In this document: positions 21,989 through 34,120 of the stretch, piece by piece
Position numbering within the stretch: position 1 is the first letter of the stretch
Layout of the letters: each line of letters begins with the position of its first letter
NCBI GenBank assembly: GCA_039619475.1
Contig: CM077115.1
Span: forward strand, 419,748,557-419,812,556
Direction: 5' to 3'
Source: Icerya purchasi
Lineage: Eukaryota; Arthropoda; Insecta; Hemiptera; Monophlebidae
Length of the DNA: 64,000 nucleotides
Notes under the pieces: model-generated
Told to the model about the DNA's origin: nothing
Database searches by the model: none
The model's input: the letters and a program-made list of their open reading frames with translations, nothing else
Position numbers and translations under genes: made by a program

Positions 21989-24900
21989 ATATTAATGTTG
22001 ATATAAAATAAATTAGAATTCATAAAATAAAAACCATCAACATGTTTCCAAATTCCCGTAATTGTGATGTATTTAATGACACTAAGAGCGGAGCTTGCGA
22101 CAATGTCGGTAACTTTTGTTGCACGATTGTCAACTTCTATTTTACACTCATTAATATATTTCATGCCTTCGTATGTGCTTTTACTTAGAATTTAGCCGAA
22201 ATAGAAATATAACATCCGTCGACGTATAGTGTTTGATAAGCCCCCCCCCCCCCCCCCGGTCAACAACACGCCTGAAATAGAAAACGTATATTTATGACAG
22301 TGTTTCGAGTGCAATTCATTTGCGTTATTTCCCCGAACGTTCTATTGCGAGGAAATATGTTACACATTGGTAAACTAAGCACTGTAAATTTTAGCGACTA
22401 TTTCGAACTTTTACATTGCGAAAATTTTATAGTCAAAAACTTTTGGAAACAACTTCGAATGTTATAGTAGTAATTTGTGTTTTCTAAAAATAAAAAAAAA
22501 TTATTTTTCTCATTTAGCATTTTAAACGAGATTTTTATTTTTTTTTTTAAATTTACATTTTTGCGCTTTCGTTCAAAACTAATTAAGGTGTTAATAGCTG
22601 AATTATACACTATGACCGAGAATTAAAATGTTAAACTATTGGACACTTCGTAATTAACATTTTATAAAGTTTTTTTTTTTTTTTTTTTTCTGTTCATTAT
22701 TATTAATTAGATCGTACGAATTTTCGATGTGCGCGTTTTTGTTTTCTTCCCTCAAATACTCATTTGAAATTTAATAATCGAAAACCGGATTATACACGAT
22801 TATCGATAGTAGAATACTTTTTGAAGGCATCTGTCTAAATTTTGCACTATTCGCACGGTAATATAACCGTAGAAATATTATGTGACGTTTAACATTTTGT
22901 AGCTTCCTCACAGAAATTAACTGAAAAAAGTTTCAAAAATCACCCATAAGACTGGTAATTTTATATTTCCTCCTCGTTTAACCATGTGTCCCGCGCCATA
23001 ACTCAACACACACACTTATGTATATACGGAAAAGACGAATTATATTTATGATATCATGTGGTTAGTTTTGAGGAAAATTAGGAGATCCTGACTATTTTAT
23101 TGGAAAAATTAGAAAACATTTTTTTACAAGGGTAAAAGGGGAAAACCTTTTACAGGGGCTTCGAAATAAGTGTAAGTTATATAGAGTGTTTAGAATGTGT
23201 CGGTGATTAATTGCGAATAATTCCGGGGTGTATCCTAAAAGTATAACGAGCAACCGCGATTCATTTTTTTTTTTTTTTTTCGAGCACTAATGATTTAATG
23301 AAGGCGTTCAAACCTTTTATAGGCGTTGGTAAGCGAAGCGCGGAAGATAACACGCCAGGTTTGCTGTAATGTTAGCCGCTGAATTTTTTTAGTGGCTGCG
23401 AACGTTTAGTAAAAATTCACGTTTAGCTAGTCAGAAAATGTATGCAAATTTTTATTATAGTCTAGTGGGGGTAATTTTCATAAACCAATACGATTCGAGG
23501 AATTTTACCAAGATATCATTGTGCTGCCGATACCGGTCAGTGAAGTTTTATGTCGTTTATCTGTTTTATTTAAATTAATTCATATAATCAGGAATTTGAC
23601 ACGGTGCGTATAAAATATCGAATTATTTTAAGATGAGCAATATTGTGAAAGATTTTATGTAATCTGATGTACAATAGGTGCACCGTATGAAATACACGAA
23701 GAAAACGAGGAAGAGAAAAATAGAGACAAGATTTCGATCAATGTTAAACTTTTTATAAACCGTCAGTGTTGTACGTATTTAAAAAACAACCATCACGTTG
23801 CCGGTTTTGAAAAAATCGCTATTTGCTTTATACGTTTCACACTTACTCTACGATGAAGGCATATATTATATACAAAGTTGCACGCATACATATTTAAAAA
23901 CAAAGGCGCAATAGGTAGTCACTCACTGACAATTCACAGACGTCATCACGGAATGTCATCATCATGGTGATTCATATGAAAATATTTATATAATAACCGT
24001 TTGGCATAAGTGAGGACGCGGGGGCAGTGAATTCCATTAAAAAATCTGATCTGCTGTTGTTAATTTGAAACTTATCGACCTTCTCAAAAAGTGGCCAAAA
24101 ATTATTTTTTAGGGAATTCGGTATTCATCGACATCGTAGAGAGTCAGAAATGCTCAAGGGTAATTTAGCTCTCGTTCATCGGGCTGAAACGCAGTGTCAC
24201 GTCTACACAGACATCGGTCATTCTCAGCTGTTGCCAATTTCACATTTATCCAAAATCTCCTACCGCAAACTCTGTTTCAGTGCTAACTGTTAAGCCATAC
24301 TAGAAGCACCGTAATGCAAAAATAAATTATAGATATAAGCCAGATCCGATATATTCCACGCAGCACAATATTGAACGACAATCGTAATTAAATGACTTCG
24401 CCGTTTTTGGGCCAGGCTAATACGAAAAGGCGTTATGAAATACGTAACTAACTTGTAACCGAAATTGTTATGCAAACCGTAAATTAATTTTTTCTTTTTT
24501 CAAAAATGAAGCAATCAATATTTCCTCTTCTATAAGTATTGTAGAAAAATCTGTCATCTGGGAGTCCAGAATTGAGATTTATCTATATCTATACCTCTAT
24601 ATATGTATATATATATATATATATATGTAACACCGCACACCGCGCGGGGTACATTGACGTGTAGAGTAAGCAGTCAACAAGTCGGTCTTGAAAAACACCG
24701 GATGAAATAGTTTAAAATTTCTGGTATCGCACGATTTCCTTTTTATCCACGCCAAAAGACTGCTCCTTCTCAATTCCGGGATCAAGGTTTCTAACACTCG
24801 TTTTTCAACAGACTTACAGTATCATTAAATGAACTTTGACCGTGACGCTATCTGTATCACTTCCGATTCATTTGTAGCTTCTATTTAATACTTTACAAAA

Positions 24901-25031
24901 TAATAATCTAGTCTGACCAAATTATGTTTATCTTTGCCCATTTTTTTTGTATATGTATACGTAAAATATGACATCGTTACACAATTTTGTGACATTCATA
25001 TTATCGGAGTAAAAAGAATATACTCATTAAT
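21989..25031. other. unassigned AT-rich DNA
   Basis: Contains a C-run (22241-22257) followed by GGTCAAC, T-runs at 22671-22689 and 23262-23280, and a small TA run at 24603-24626. No gene, RNA or known element was recognised. Confidence 0.4.
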
Positions 25032-25349
25032 ATACGTATTAATTGCAACGTAATCCCAAAAAAATGTCCCAATTTTAAGTAACGTTTGTTATATTTTATA
25101 AGATTTTTGTGATTGTTATTTAAAAAATGTCACAATTTTATGTAACGAAAAAATGTTCCTAATTTTATATAATGAAAGTTAAGTGTTACGATAGGATTTT
25201 TATGATTATATTATTTATTTATTCTTTTTTGTTGATGCCAGTAAGAATTATGTTGTAAATTTTGTTCTTTTTTGGAGAAAGAGTCAGAAATGAAAGCAAG
25301 GAGGGTCAAGGTTTGCAGCCCTTTGCAAGGCCAAAATGGCCGAGTTTGT
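25032..25349 (+). repeat. TA-linked repeat family, unit 7
   Basis: It starts ATTAATTGCAACGTAAT, contains AAAAATGTCACAATTTTATG and AAGAATTATGTTGTAAATTT, and ends GGCCAAAATGGCCGAGTT. The hairpin has decayed (GGTTTGCAGCCC) and no TA run follows the tail. The unit joins directly to the LINE relic at 25350. Confidence 0.7.
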
Positions 25350-25600
25350 TAGACCGTATTTTTGCTATTAATGCGAATGGGCGAATCAAAATTACGGCAC
25401 CTAGTCAGAATGCGTTATACTCTTGGATACTTTGATTCGGGGCGCGGCATGGCTATATCGCAGCAGGCATTATTCTTTGTAGCGCACAGTCACGACTTCT
25501 ACAGTCTTGACCGATTAATAGTTACAAATCCGCTAATTGCGGCTGCCTCGCTCATCGGCTTTATTTGATGTAGGAATATAGTCTTAGACGTTCATTCTTT
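25350..25600 (-). pseudogene. I/R1-like LINE carboxyl-terminal relic, copy 2
   Basis: The minus-strand translation includes VTINRSRL and, farther on, ESKYPRV then RILTRCRNF. These parallel TTINRLRIGY and ELKYPSVQRILIERRSF in the relic at 8585-8960. At the DNA level the two share blocks around TTTATTTG-TAGTCTTAGAC. It is more decayed than copy 1, with in-frame stops and no intact CxxC. Confidence 0.45.
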
Positions 25601-28600
25601 GGAATTTTATTTATTTCCAGGAGTGGATTATTAGGAAATGCACGAATGATGTAAAATTTTATTATTGGCTGACCGTAGTACTAAACTGCGATAGGTATAA
25701 AATGAGCGATTTTATTTTTTATGACCAGTATCTGTTCATCCGGATACACCTGAAGTTTAAAGCACGATTGCTTCTAGGATAATACGAAGAGCGGACTTTT
25801 AAATTTTGTCGATTATTTTTTGTACCGAGCTGTTTCGAAAAAATAGTAGCACACTTGGCAAGCGCAATTCAACTGAGTACTAGTACAACTGTACATATTT
25901 AGTAGCAGTTTTGGATGGATATTGAAACTGTGGTTGGAGGAAATTTATGTGTCCTTAGGAGTTCCGGTAGCATCTTGATTTTAGATATGATGTCTCCTTG
26001 TCAATGAGAAATCCGGTGGCATACCTAAAAATGTTACTGATTTAAACTCGAATAGCGATTATTTTAGGAAAACTTGGATTTGGTTTTGAGGTTATTGTGT
26101 CCGATGAAAATCAGAGACTTTTAACTGCAAAAAACTAATCCGCTGTTGTTAGGTCATTTATTTAGATTATTAATTGTTCTTTGTAATAACGATTGCGCTA
26201 GGGAGAAGGACTGTTAGAGGACTCGGATATATTCATCAATACATATACAGTGTTACTGGAGCTATTGTGTAGTTAGTAATATCATTAGTAAATAATATTA
26301 ACTGGGCTGTACTTAATGCGGAAAAACATCATTCTCGATGTAGAGATGAGTTCCGAAATTGTTAAACCGATTCTTACTTTTATTAAACGTTCGGTTAGCA
26401 AAAATTTAAATGTATCGCCCCAACTTACTGGCCATCGATTTTAATTTCTGAAGTAATAAATGCCTTAAATCGAAAAATACCGAATAAAGATGGGATTGGC
26501 GCGATGAAAGCCTGATGCAATTTGTAAACTCGGCAAAAGGCTGATAGTTCATTACGCCCTGCTACCTTCAGCTTATTTAGATTCCAAATGTACACCGGGA
26601 GGCGTCTTTTGACCATTTTGACACGGATATTATAAAGAGTTATCCCGATGACATCGTGGCCGCGTGATTAACAGTCTGAGTTTGTGTTGTTAATTTTAAA
26701 AAAGCGAAAAGTCACAATGTCTTTTTACAAAAAAGGTATGGAGGTACTAGTTTCCTAATAATTCGGTTAATATTATCATTAAGGATATCGGTCTGTAACT
26801 CTGGTAAAAAAAGAATCCCCGTTAAATCTTATCTTCCAGTCTTTCAATATATCATCTCGGTATCCCATATCTGATTGCACGTCAATGCCTAATTATTTTG
26901 CGGATAAAACATGTAGTCACATAGAGATGGATTCGATTTATGTGCGCTATTCTTTATGTAAAATTTAAGTTGGAATTCGAGTTCGTTGCGGGTGAAAAAG
27001 TGTGGGAAAGATTCATTATCGTCTGTATTAAGAACCGCTGAGTTTTGTTCAATATGCGTTTTTTAAGCGCCGAAAAATTATTTTTAATATTTATTTACGT
27101 TGATGATTAAATTAACTGGCCCTTTTGTTGGTCATCGGTAATTTATTTCCCGCTGTTATTTATAGTCGAATTTTTGAGCAGGTTAAGCGCACCATTTATT
27201 CATTTAATTTTTTACTCTACGTACATACTAGCATCATTTAATTGAGTTGCGGTACCTATAAACGTTTGTTGCGCTTCGTGCTTTTCAGTGCGGATAAGAG
27301 ATCATCTTGTTGCTGAGATCTTTTAATATCGATTACACGTGTTCGAGCAGTCTAATTATTTTATGTTAAGTATTTGTTTCGTGCGTGCTATAGGTTTTCT
27401 GATTTCTTCACACTACCCCTCTTGAAATCGATCTGTCTGCAACTTTTAATGTTGTATTAGTCTTAACTGATTTTAGTTTCGTGAACGATTGAAAAATTTA
27501 ATTAGCGGTTTTTATTGTTGATGTATGCGTTGCCTAGTCTGCCTTGTGGCGCTGTAATCGCAGTCGGTCCCAAAAATGAATTCCTTTAATTAGTTACATT
27601 TTGAAATTTATTATTATTGGGTAATGGCCGCTGGAACATAGGTGATTCGATACGCATTAAAAATGCTGGAGCGAGTAGACTAGAACAAAAAAAAAAAAAG
27701 AAATAGACCTAATGTCGAAAAAATGCTATATATAAAATTAAAATGAGCCGGTGGCGCATTTAGTAAAAGTAACATTACTTACTTATCGAATGTATATTTT
27801 AATATTATTAACCCACGCTGATTTTCTGATGTTGATAGGGAATAAGCATTAAAATAACCCAATGGTGTACTGTCAAATCGGGCCTGTGATACGTCATTAT
27901 TGGACGATGAGTAGCAGTTAGATGGCACGATTTCAAAGCAAGTCGCGGAAGGGATGCTGTAATTGATACTATATGAAATTAGCTTATTTTTTTATTGAGA
28001 AGTATGTACACACCTCTATGTCCTCGGTCACCGAATATGTGCTCATGTCGAAAAATGTAATAGTTCTTAATCGTTAAATGATCTGAAGGTTTTGTCTTAC
28101 AGACACGTATGACGGTCGGTTTTAAGGTATTAATTACTCGTTCTAACTTTTAGTGCTATTACTTTGGTGTAACTTCGTCAATCTGTATTGTACAGCTTGC
28201 TTTTATTCCTCATTGTCTTCGTACAAATTTACCGGTTGTTCAATACCCGCGAGATGATAAGTAGTATGGAATTTTAGTTAGAAACTCGACTCGGTTTATT
28301 GGTGGAATAATCATCTAGCGAAGTAATTAGCTCCTAATAATGCGAATGCACCTATTTTACACGCCCTTACCGTTTAGATATGACTTTATTGTCACGATCA
28401 AATGAAGTAGCCCTTACGGTATCGTTTGTCTAATTAGATGTGAAATTAAAATGTAATCGATATCATTGAGAATGATTTTTTATGAAAGTTCCGAGAACTT
28501 ATTCCACGATTACGATAACCGGGTTTCCATAATAAATCATCTTACACGCTCCGATTAAAATCAAGATTCAGGTATAGTTGGCTTGAGGTTGAGTTTTGTA

Positions 28601-28935
28601 TTCGATCCATTTGATTTGAATTAAACCGGCGTTTACTGTTTAAATTTCGTTCATTCACGTAGTTTGCCTTGGAGTGAATGTTTCATTTTGGTTTGTGTGA
28701 CTGTTCTGTTCTTTAAAATCATTAGATGAATACTTTTATTTTATGACTAAGGCTAAACTTTTTTTTTTTTTTTTCTTTTTGATGAATATTCTTCAGAAGC
28801 GGTCAGGTAGGGGAGGTTTGTAGTACGAGATGACTGATCTGTATCGATTTTGGCGATAATTATTGAGCGCTGGATTTTTTATTGTATTTTATTTTGATCG
28901 CGATACAATTCAGTTAAATGGCAAGCTATCGACTG

Positions 28936-28978
<43 letters not shown>

Positions 28979-29514
28979 TTTAGATTTCTTCAGTTTGTCG
29001 TTGCAAGTTTTACCTATATGGCTCTCTAATTGCAAATATATACGGTGCCTAGTATGTTTCAACATATTCTGAAATTATTACATAGTTCAGCTTCATATCG
29101 GGCGTCAAAAGCTGACCTGTGTGTTCGAATTCGGTACCGGATAGGTTTAAACGGAGTACTGAAATTGTCGGAACTGGTTTCACAATTTTCGTATTGAATT
29201 CGGACACGATAATGTGATATTACTGGGAATGATTGCAAACATATCGGATAAAATTAATTTATCGGACGGATTACTCAATCTCGCTTTAATTACTTTTTGA
29301 TCAATGTTTTTATTCCATTATCTAGCAAGAATTTATTCGCAATGCTTCTCGCGTATTTAAAAAAATACGATTAATCTGTTTGCGAAAATGCGTTCTGATG
29401 CTATACTATTAATAGCCAGCACGGACTACTTGGCTTTTGTAATGTAATAATTAATTGTGTTTCAAATATCGCGACTTATTTATTAAAAATGAACGTAATG
29501 AAGTAAAGGTATAA
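25601..29514. other. unassigned DNA with a possible RT scrap
   Basis: Mostly AT-rich DNA. Around 26440-26510 the plus strand reads ISEVINALNRKIPNKDGIGA, which weakly resembles the 'Exxxxxxxxxxxxx(A/P)GxDGI' start of LINE reverse transcriptases. The supporting blocks were not found. A TA microsatellite lies at 28936-28975 and a T-run at 28759-28774. No host gene was seen. Confidence 0.35.
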
Positions 29515-30393
29515 AAAATTAATGCTGTCTATGAAATCATTAAATCATATTTAACAGAGAGGTACTTCCACGTTAATGTTAATGGAGAATATTCACAAAT
29601 TCACCCAATACTATCGGGGGTACCTCAAGGTAGTGTACTCGGGCCGATATTATATCAGATATACGTAAACGATTTCCCAGTACACTCAGACACGATAACG
29701 GCTATGTTTGCTGATGACACGGCGATCTTATCAAGCCATCAGGACAACGTCGTAGCAACAGAATATATTCAAAAGCATCTACTTGATGTAGAAAGGTGGA
29801 TGAAGCTTTGGAAAGTGAACGTCAATGGATCAAAATCTAGGCAAGTCATATTTACTTTAAATAAGGGAAGAAACCAACCAATCAGGCTGAACGGACAAGC
29901 GATTCCGGAATCGAATACCGTGAAATATCTCGGGCTGCACCTTGATAAAGGACTCACATGGAAAGATCATGTGGCTGCCAAACGTAAACAGCTTGATATA
30001 GTATACCGAGGCATGCAATGGTTAATGGGCAAACATTCGCCATTATCCCACGCGAATAAATTACTGCTCTATAATTCCATTCTGAAGCCTATATGGCTAT
30101 ATGGAATCCAAGTCTGGGGCACAGCGAGCAACTCAAACATAGCCATCATTCAAAGATTCCAGTCAAAAGTTCTGAGAAACATTGTGGCGGCCCCATGGTT
30201 CGTTCGAAACGATGATATACATACCGATCTACACGCTCCAGCAATCAAAGAAGAAATCAGCAGCGCTGCCAGAAGACATCTGTATCGACTGGAAAATCAC
30301 ATCAATCCGCTAGTCAAAAACGTACTGCAGAATAACTTTCTCTTCAGAAGACTAAAAAGACTCAGTCAACTCCAGCTAGTAGAACGGCCGTAG
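29515..30393 (+). pseudogene. jockey-like non-LTR reverse transcriptase, 5'-truncated
   Basis: A frame of about 292 codons, open from 29515 to a stop at 30391-30393. It starts mid-domain with INAVYEIIKSYLTER. The RT B motif LSGVPQGSVLGPILY follows, then the catalytic FADD (29707-29718), YLGLHLDKGLTWKDH, a thumb-like KLLLYNSILKPIWLYGIQVW and NIVAAPWFVRN. The order and sequence are those of jockey-clade elements. There is no internal stop, so the insertion is fairly young, but everything upstream of RT block 3 (ORF1, endonuclease, RT amino end) is missing. This is typical incomplete reverse transcription. The frame cannot encode a working enzyme. Confidence 0.9.
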
Positions 30394-30530
30394 GCGTATA
30401 GCTATTTTCTATAACATTCAATAAACTACTTCATCATCAGGAATAGCGACCACTGGGAAGCGTTCCGGAATAGCGTATCTATATAAATGATCAGTGCTAC
30501 TTATTACTCAATTGAGTAGATTGTACGCAA

Positions 30531-30569
<39 letters not shown>
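30394..30569 (+). mobile_element. 3' untranslated region and poly(A) tail of the jockey-like insertion
   Basis: About 140 bp of non-coding sequence, including ATTCAATAAACTACTTC, lead into 36 consecutive A residues (30534-30569). A long, nearly uninterrupted poly(A) supports recent target-primed insertion. I could not define a confident target-site duplication because both flanks are A-rich. Confidence 0.85.
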
Positions 30570-30572
<3 letters not shown>

Positions 30573-30689
30573 TTTAGTCGCACGAGGAAGAAGGTAATTT
30601 GGAAAGGAAAAAAATTGGTGTTCGAAAATTAAATATTTTTATTTAGTCCGCGCCCTACCGAATCTTTAAATGATTAAACCGGTTTTTAA

Positions 30690-30985
30690 CACTGTGGGGG
30701 GGGTCAACCAAGGGCATCCGGGACAATTGGACTATATTGGAGATTAAATATTAATCCGGTCTTCTCTCTGTTCCGCTGTTCTTGGGCTAATGTCCATGTT
30801 GACAAAGCCGTTTAAAAAAAAAAAAAATTGATTCGGTCAGAGATCGATGAAAGAAAAGAGGCAAGAATAAGAACTACCTTTGAAGACGGCAAAGCTAAAT
30901 ATGGAGTAGGAAAATTCAGCTTTAACAGCTGAACGTACAGGATATTACGTTTGGAGTAAAGACTGGAACATTCAAACAGCACGTG
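30690..30985 (-). pseudogene. I-like family, 3' end fragment D2 (interrupted)
   Basis: The minus strand from 30985 reads DHVLFECSSL, LLKLNFPTPYLALP and SFLSSISDRIN, up to 30827. It parallels the end of the RT protein at 43472 but stops two codons short. Its 3' untranslated part reappears at 30690-30735 (minus: CCAATTGTCCCGGATGCCCT, GGTTGACCCCCC) and matches that of fragment C. The copy is therefore split by fragment D1. Confidence 0.65.
30738..30826 (+). mobile_element. I-like family, 3' terminal fragment D1 with poly(A)
   Basis: A plus-strand fragment starts near the stop codon of the ORF (GAGATTAAATATTAA). It runs through TTCTCTCTGTTCCGCTGTTC and TTGGGCTAATGTCCATG and ends in 13 A residues (30814-30826). 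The plus-strand equivalent of 43411-43470 reads almost the same. It inserted in opposite orientation into fragment D2, tail toward tail. Confidence 0.75.
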
Positions 30986-31869
30986 GTCAGGACACAAAAA
31001 AACTTATACCTCTTAAAAAGCCAAACGCGATTTAACTTTTTTTCTCTTTTACGAATCCGAATGAAACAGTTCTTTTCGTTATATAAAACATCATTCGAAG
31101 AGAGAAATTTAGTTTTTTCGGTTTTCGAAATATTTTTTTTAGCACATCCAATCGTGCTATTTTATGTTTCTATCGTCAGTGATTCACCAGCACTTTAAAT
31201 AATAAAAGCTTTGAAAAATTTCAGTATAAATTGTTTTAAAGTTTTTTAAGGGATTTTTTTTTTGAATAACTCTTTTCTGTTATGAATAAATAATAAATTA
31301 TATATTTTTGATCCGCGTCGTTATCGTTGTTTTTAACATTTTTTCGGTGTATGGAGTCGGCCTATTCATTTTGAAACTTTATAAACTGAGAGAAACAGGA
31401 TAGAGCTGAATAAATATAATTTTTATTTTATTTCGAAAATTCGTACAACATTTACCTTAAATCGTGAAGTAAAAAGTTTGAAATTTTATCTAAGAAATTT
31501 TTCGCAAAGCAACGTTGTGTTATAAATCATATCTTTTCGTTTTAGACTTTTTCGATATAACGTCACATTGTGTCACTTGAATAATCAAACTCGTCGTAGA
31601 ACTTATTAATTATGTAAATTAAAACTGGAAATCCGTAAAAACCTACTCTAAAGAAGCGTGGCAGCTCGCACGAACGCTTTCGCAGGTGCTTTTAACCGCA
31701 TAAATATTTAAGTGGCCAGAACTTTTTGACTTTAATTTTTTTAAACTTTTCACCTGAAATTTCCTCCACTCGCCTCAAAAATATAACGTTGCTGTTTTCA
31801 GTGGGAAAAAAAAAAGCGACGACGCGTTCGCTATTTTTTAATGGAAATGATGAATACTATTTTCTGAAA
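30986..31869. other. unassigned AT-rich DNA
   Basis: No recognisable feature. Short T-runs and A-rich stretches only. Confidence 0.4.
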
Positions 31870-33382
31870 GGGCATAGCCGGGTTTATACGGGAAATCTGC
31901 CCTTGCGGCTTTTTTTTGACTCGCACTTGGGGCATCATTTTGATGTTGAATAAAAAAAATTTTGCCAAATTTTCAGCTCTTTATCGCAAACGACCTTCGA
32001 GTTTTTCAAAAAAACCTGTTTTTTCGATTTTATTTATTATTTTTCATAGTAAAATTCAAAATTAATGAATGGTGATTTTTCCTCTTATTCTTAGGAATAA
32101 AATACATGAAAAAAGTATTATGGTCATAATTTTTAAACGAAAAGCCGATTTTTTTGGCGACGGAAATAAAATTTAAATCTTTTTTTTCAATGCTTTCCTG
32201 AAGAGTGTCACTCACCAAATTTTGTCAGTAAATGTCTTTTATACTCCTCTACACTCAGGAATTTTTTCGAAATTTTTAAAGTAGTGGAACAATACGAAAA
32301 AAATTAAAAAGTAATTTTTTTCATAATTTTGCGTCTAAACAAATTTAAATATTTTTTATTTGCTAAAAAATTCATAAAAAATAATTTTTTAAAATAAAAA
32401 TTAAGAATTACATTGTTAAAAAAAAAAAAAATCAACATTTTACTGCAAAGTGATTGCGCATGAAGACCTTTAGAAATTATATAAAATATAGGCTAGCGCA
32501 CTACATTGCCATCTACGGAGATTTTTTCCTTGTTAATAATAGATTTACAGACGGGGGAAAAAAATGTTTATTTTTGTTTGTTTTTAATGCTTTTTTTTTT
32601 AAAATTCCGTATGTCAATTCCGCTTTTAGTGTTATTTCTTATAAATACACAATTTTTAGTTGTTTTCGGTTATGGCCAGTAATTTTTATTTACCGCCGCG
32701 TAACAAAAAAGGAAATTTGCGATCGAGTCTTTTCGCCTGTGTTGTTGTTGTTGTCCGCTCGTTGTTGAAGTAACAACTCCTTGAATCGTCTGTTTATTGA
32801 TGAAAAAGGTCAATGTCGTTGTGAATGAGGACAGTGGCAAAGACACTAACCTTACTTAAAACAACATCATAAATTGTTGAAACTTATTATATCTAATGTC
32901 ATTTAAAATAATTATATGTTAAACGGTGTCTAAATTATAATAAAGAGTTACTTTAATAATCGAAATTTTTGTCTTTATTGGATCGAGACTGAAAAATTAT
33001 TCCCAATAGCATGGAAATATTATCTAATCGTCTTTATGTATACAATTTACCATGGAATAATATTTATTTAAAAACTCTTTAATCATTTTTTACACTCCTA
33101 ATAACTTTATGCAGGATATGTCTTAGTTTTTTTTTAAGGTTTTCTATATGTTTTTTCTCTGGCAAGATCGTATTTTCGTTAAAAAAAAAAAGGTTTTTTT
33201 ATGAATTTTTTATACAATAAAGAATATTTAAATTTGTTTAAACGCAAAATTATGAAAAAAATTACTAAAGAGCTGAAAATTTGGCTAAATTTTTTTTATT
33301 CGACACCAAAATGAGCCCCCCCAAGTGCGAGTCGAAAAAGCCGCAAGCGCAGATTTCCCATATAAACACGGCTATACCACCC
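31870..33382. mobile_element. long-terminal-inverted-repeat DNA element, non-coding
   Basis: The left end (GGGCATAGCCGGGTTTATAC, ATCTGCCCTTGCGGC, GACTCGCACTTGGGGC, TGCCAAATTTTCAGCTCTTT) recurs inverted at the right end, 33186-33382. The left arm extends to about 32400. The right arm lacks the equivalent of about 32000-32310 but regains similarity at TTTTTTCATAATTTTGCGT, so one arm has a roughly 300-bp deletion or the other an insertion. The interior (about 32420-33180) holds only a 104-codon frame without motifs. No clear target duplication was found. This is a Foldback/MITE-like or deleted long-TIR transposon of unknown superfamily. Confidence 0.7.
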
Positions 33383-33723
33383 TTTATCTGTTAAAATGTT
33401 CATTGTTATTTCTTTGCTTTCTATTCCGGAAGTGCCTTATAATTTCACCCAAATCACTGTCCTTACGTTACAGTTTGCTATTAAATCGAGCCCTATTTTT
33501 TCCTTTTTTTTTTTTTTTTAATATTTCGGGGAATAAAAACTTAACAAAAGATGTTAGAATACACGTACACGATTTTTTTTTAGAACATAACTATGGAATC
33601 ATTTAAGAAAAAAACAATTACTCGATCCAAAATTAAGTCTTCCCCTGTCCATCGGAGTTATTCAGATTTTTCCGATAAATCAGCTAGACAAAAATGAACA
33701 AATTATATTCTGCGCGCGTGTAC

Positions 33724-33754
<31 letters not shown>

Positions 33755-34120
33755 AAAAAGTGTCACTCTGTTTCTACTAGCGACCAAGTGAAAAACGAAA
33801 GGAAAAAAGAAGAATATATTTTCACAAATGATAAAATTATAACGCGACATTGCGTGACGAAACTGGCCTATCGACGATAAGACAGTTTTAATTATTACAA
33901 ATTGTAACTTGGCAACATAATGAGCCGTAAGAGAAAAATATTTAAAAAAAATCCACAAATAAATGGTTAATTTAAAATTAGCAAAAAAAAACATAAATCA
34001 ATATAAACAAGGAAAGAGAGAAGAAAAGTAAATAAATATAGTTGATAGAATTATAAGAGATTATGTTTTGTACGACTGTGCTTATATTTAGATCATATAA
34101 ATTGCATTTGACTGAAATCG
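33383..34120. other. unassigned AT-rich DNA
   Basis: Contains a T-run at 33507-33519 and a 29-bp A-run at 33724-33752. No coding signal. Confidence 0.45.

Noticed and set aside
21817..22164. A 115-codon minus ORF with Ile/Tyr repeats
   Set aside because: It is the translation of a TA minisatellite.
26425..26616. A clear reverse transcriptase relic near 26.4 kb
   Set aside because: Only one weak block (VINALNR...NKDGIGA) on the plus strand resembles an RT start. Without a second block in order I left it inside the unassigned entry.
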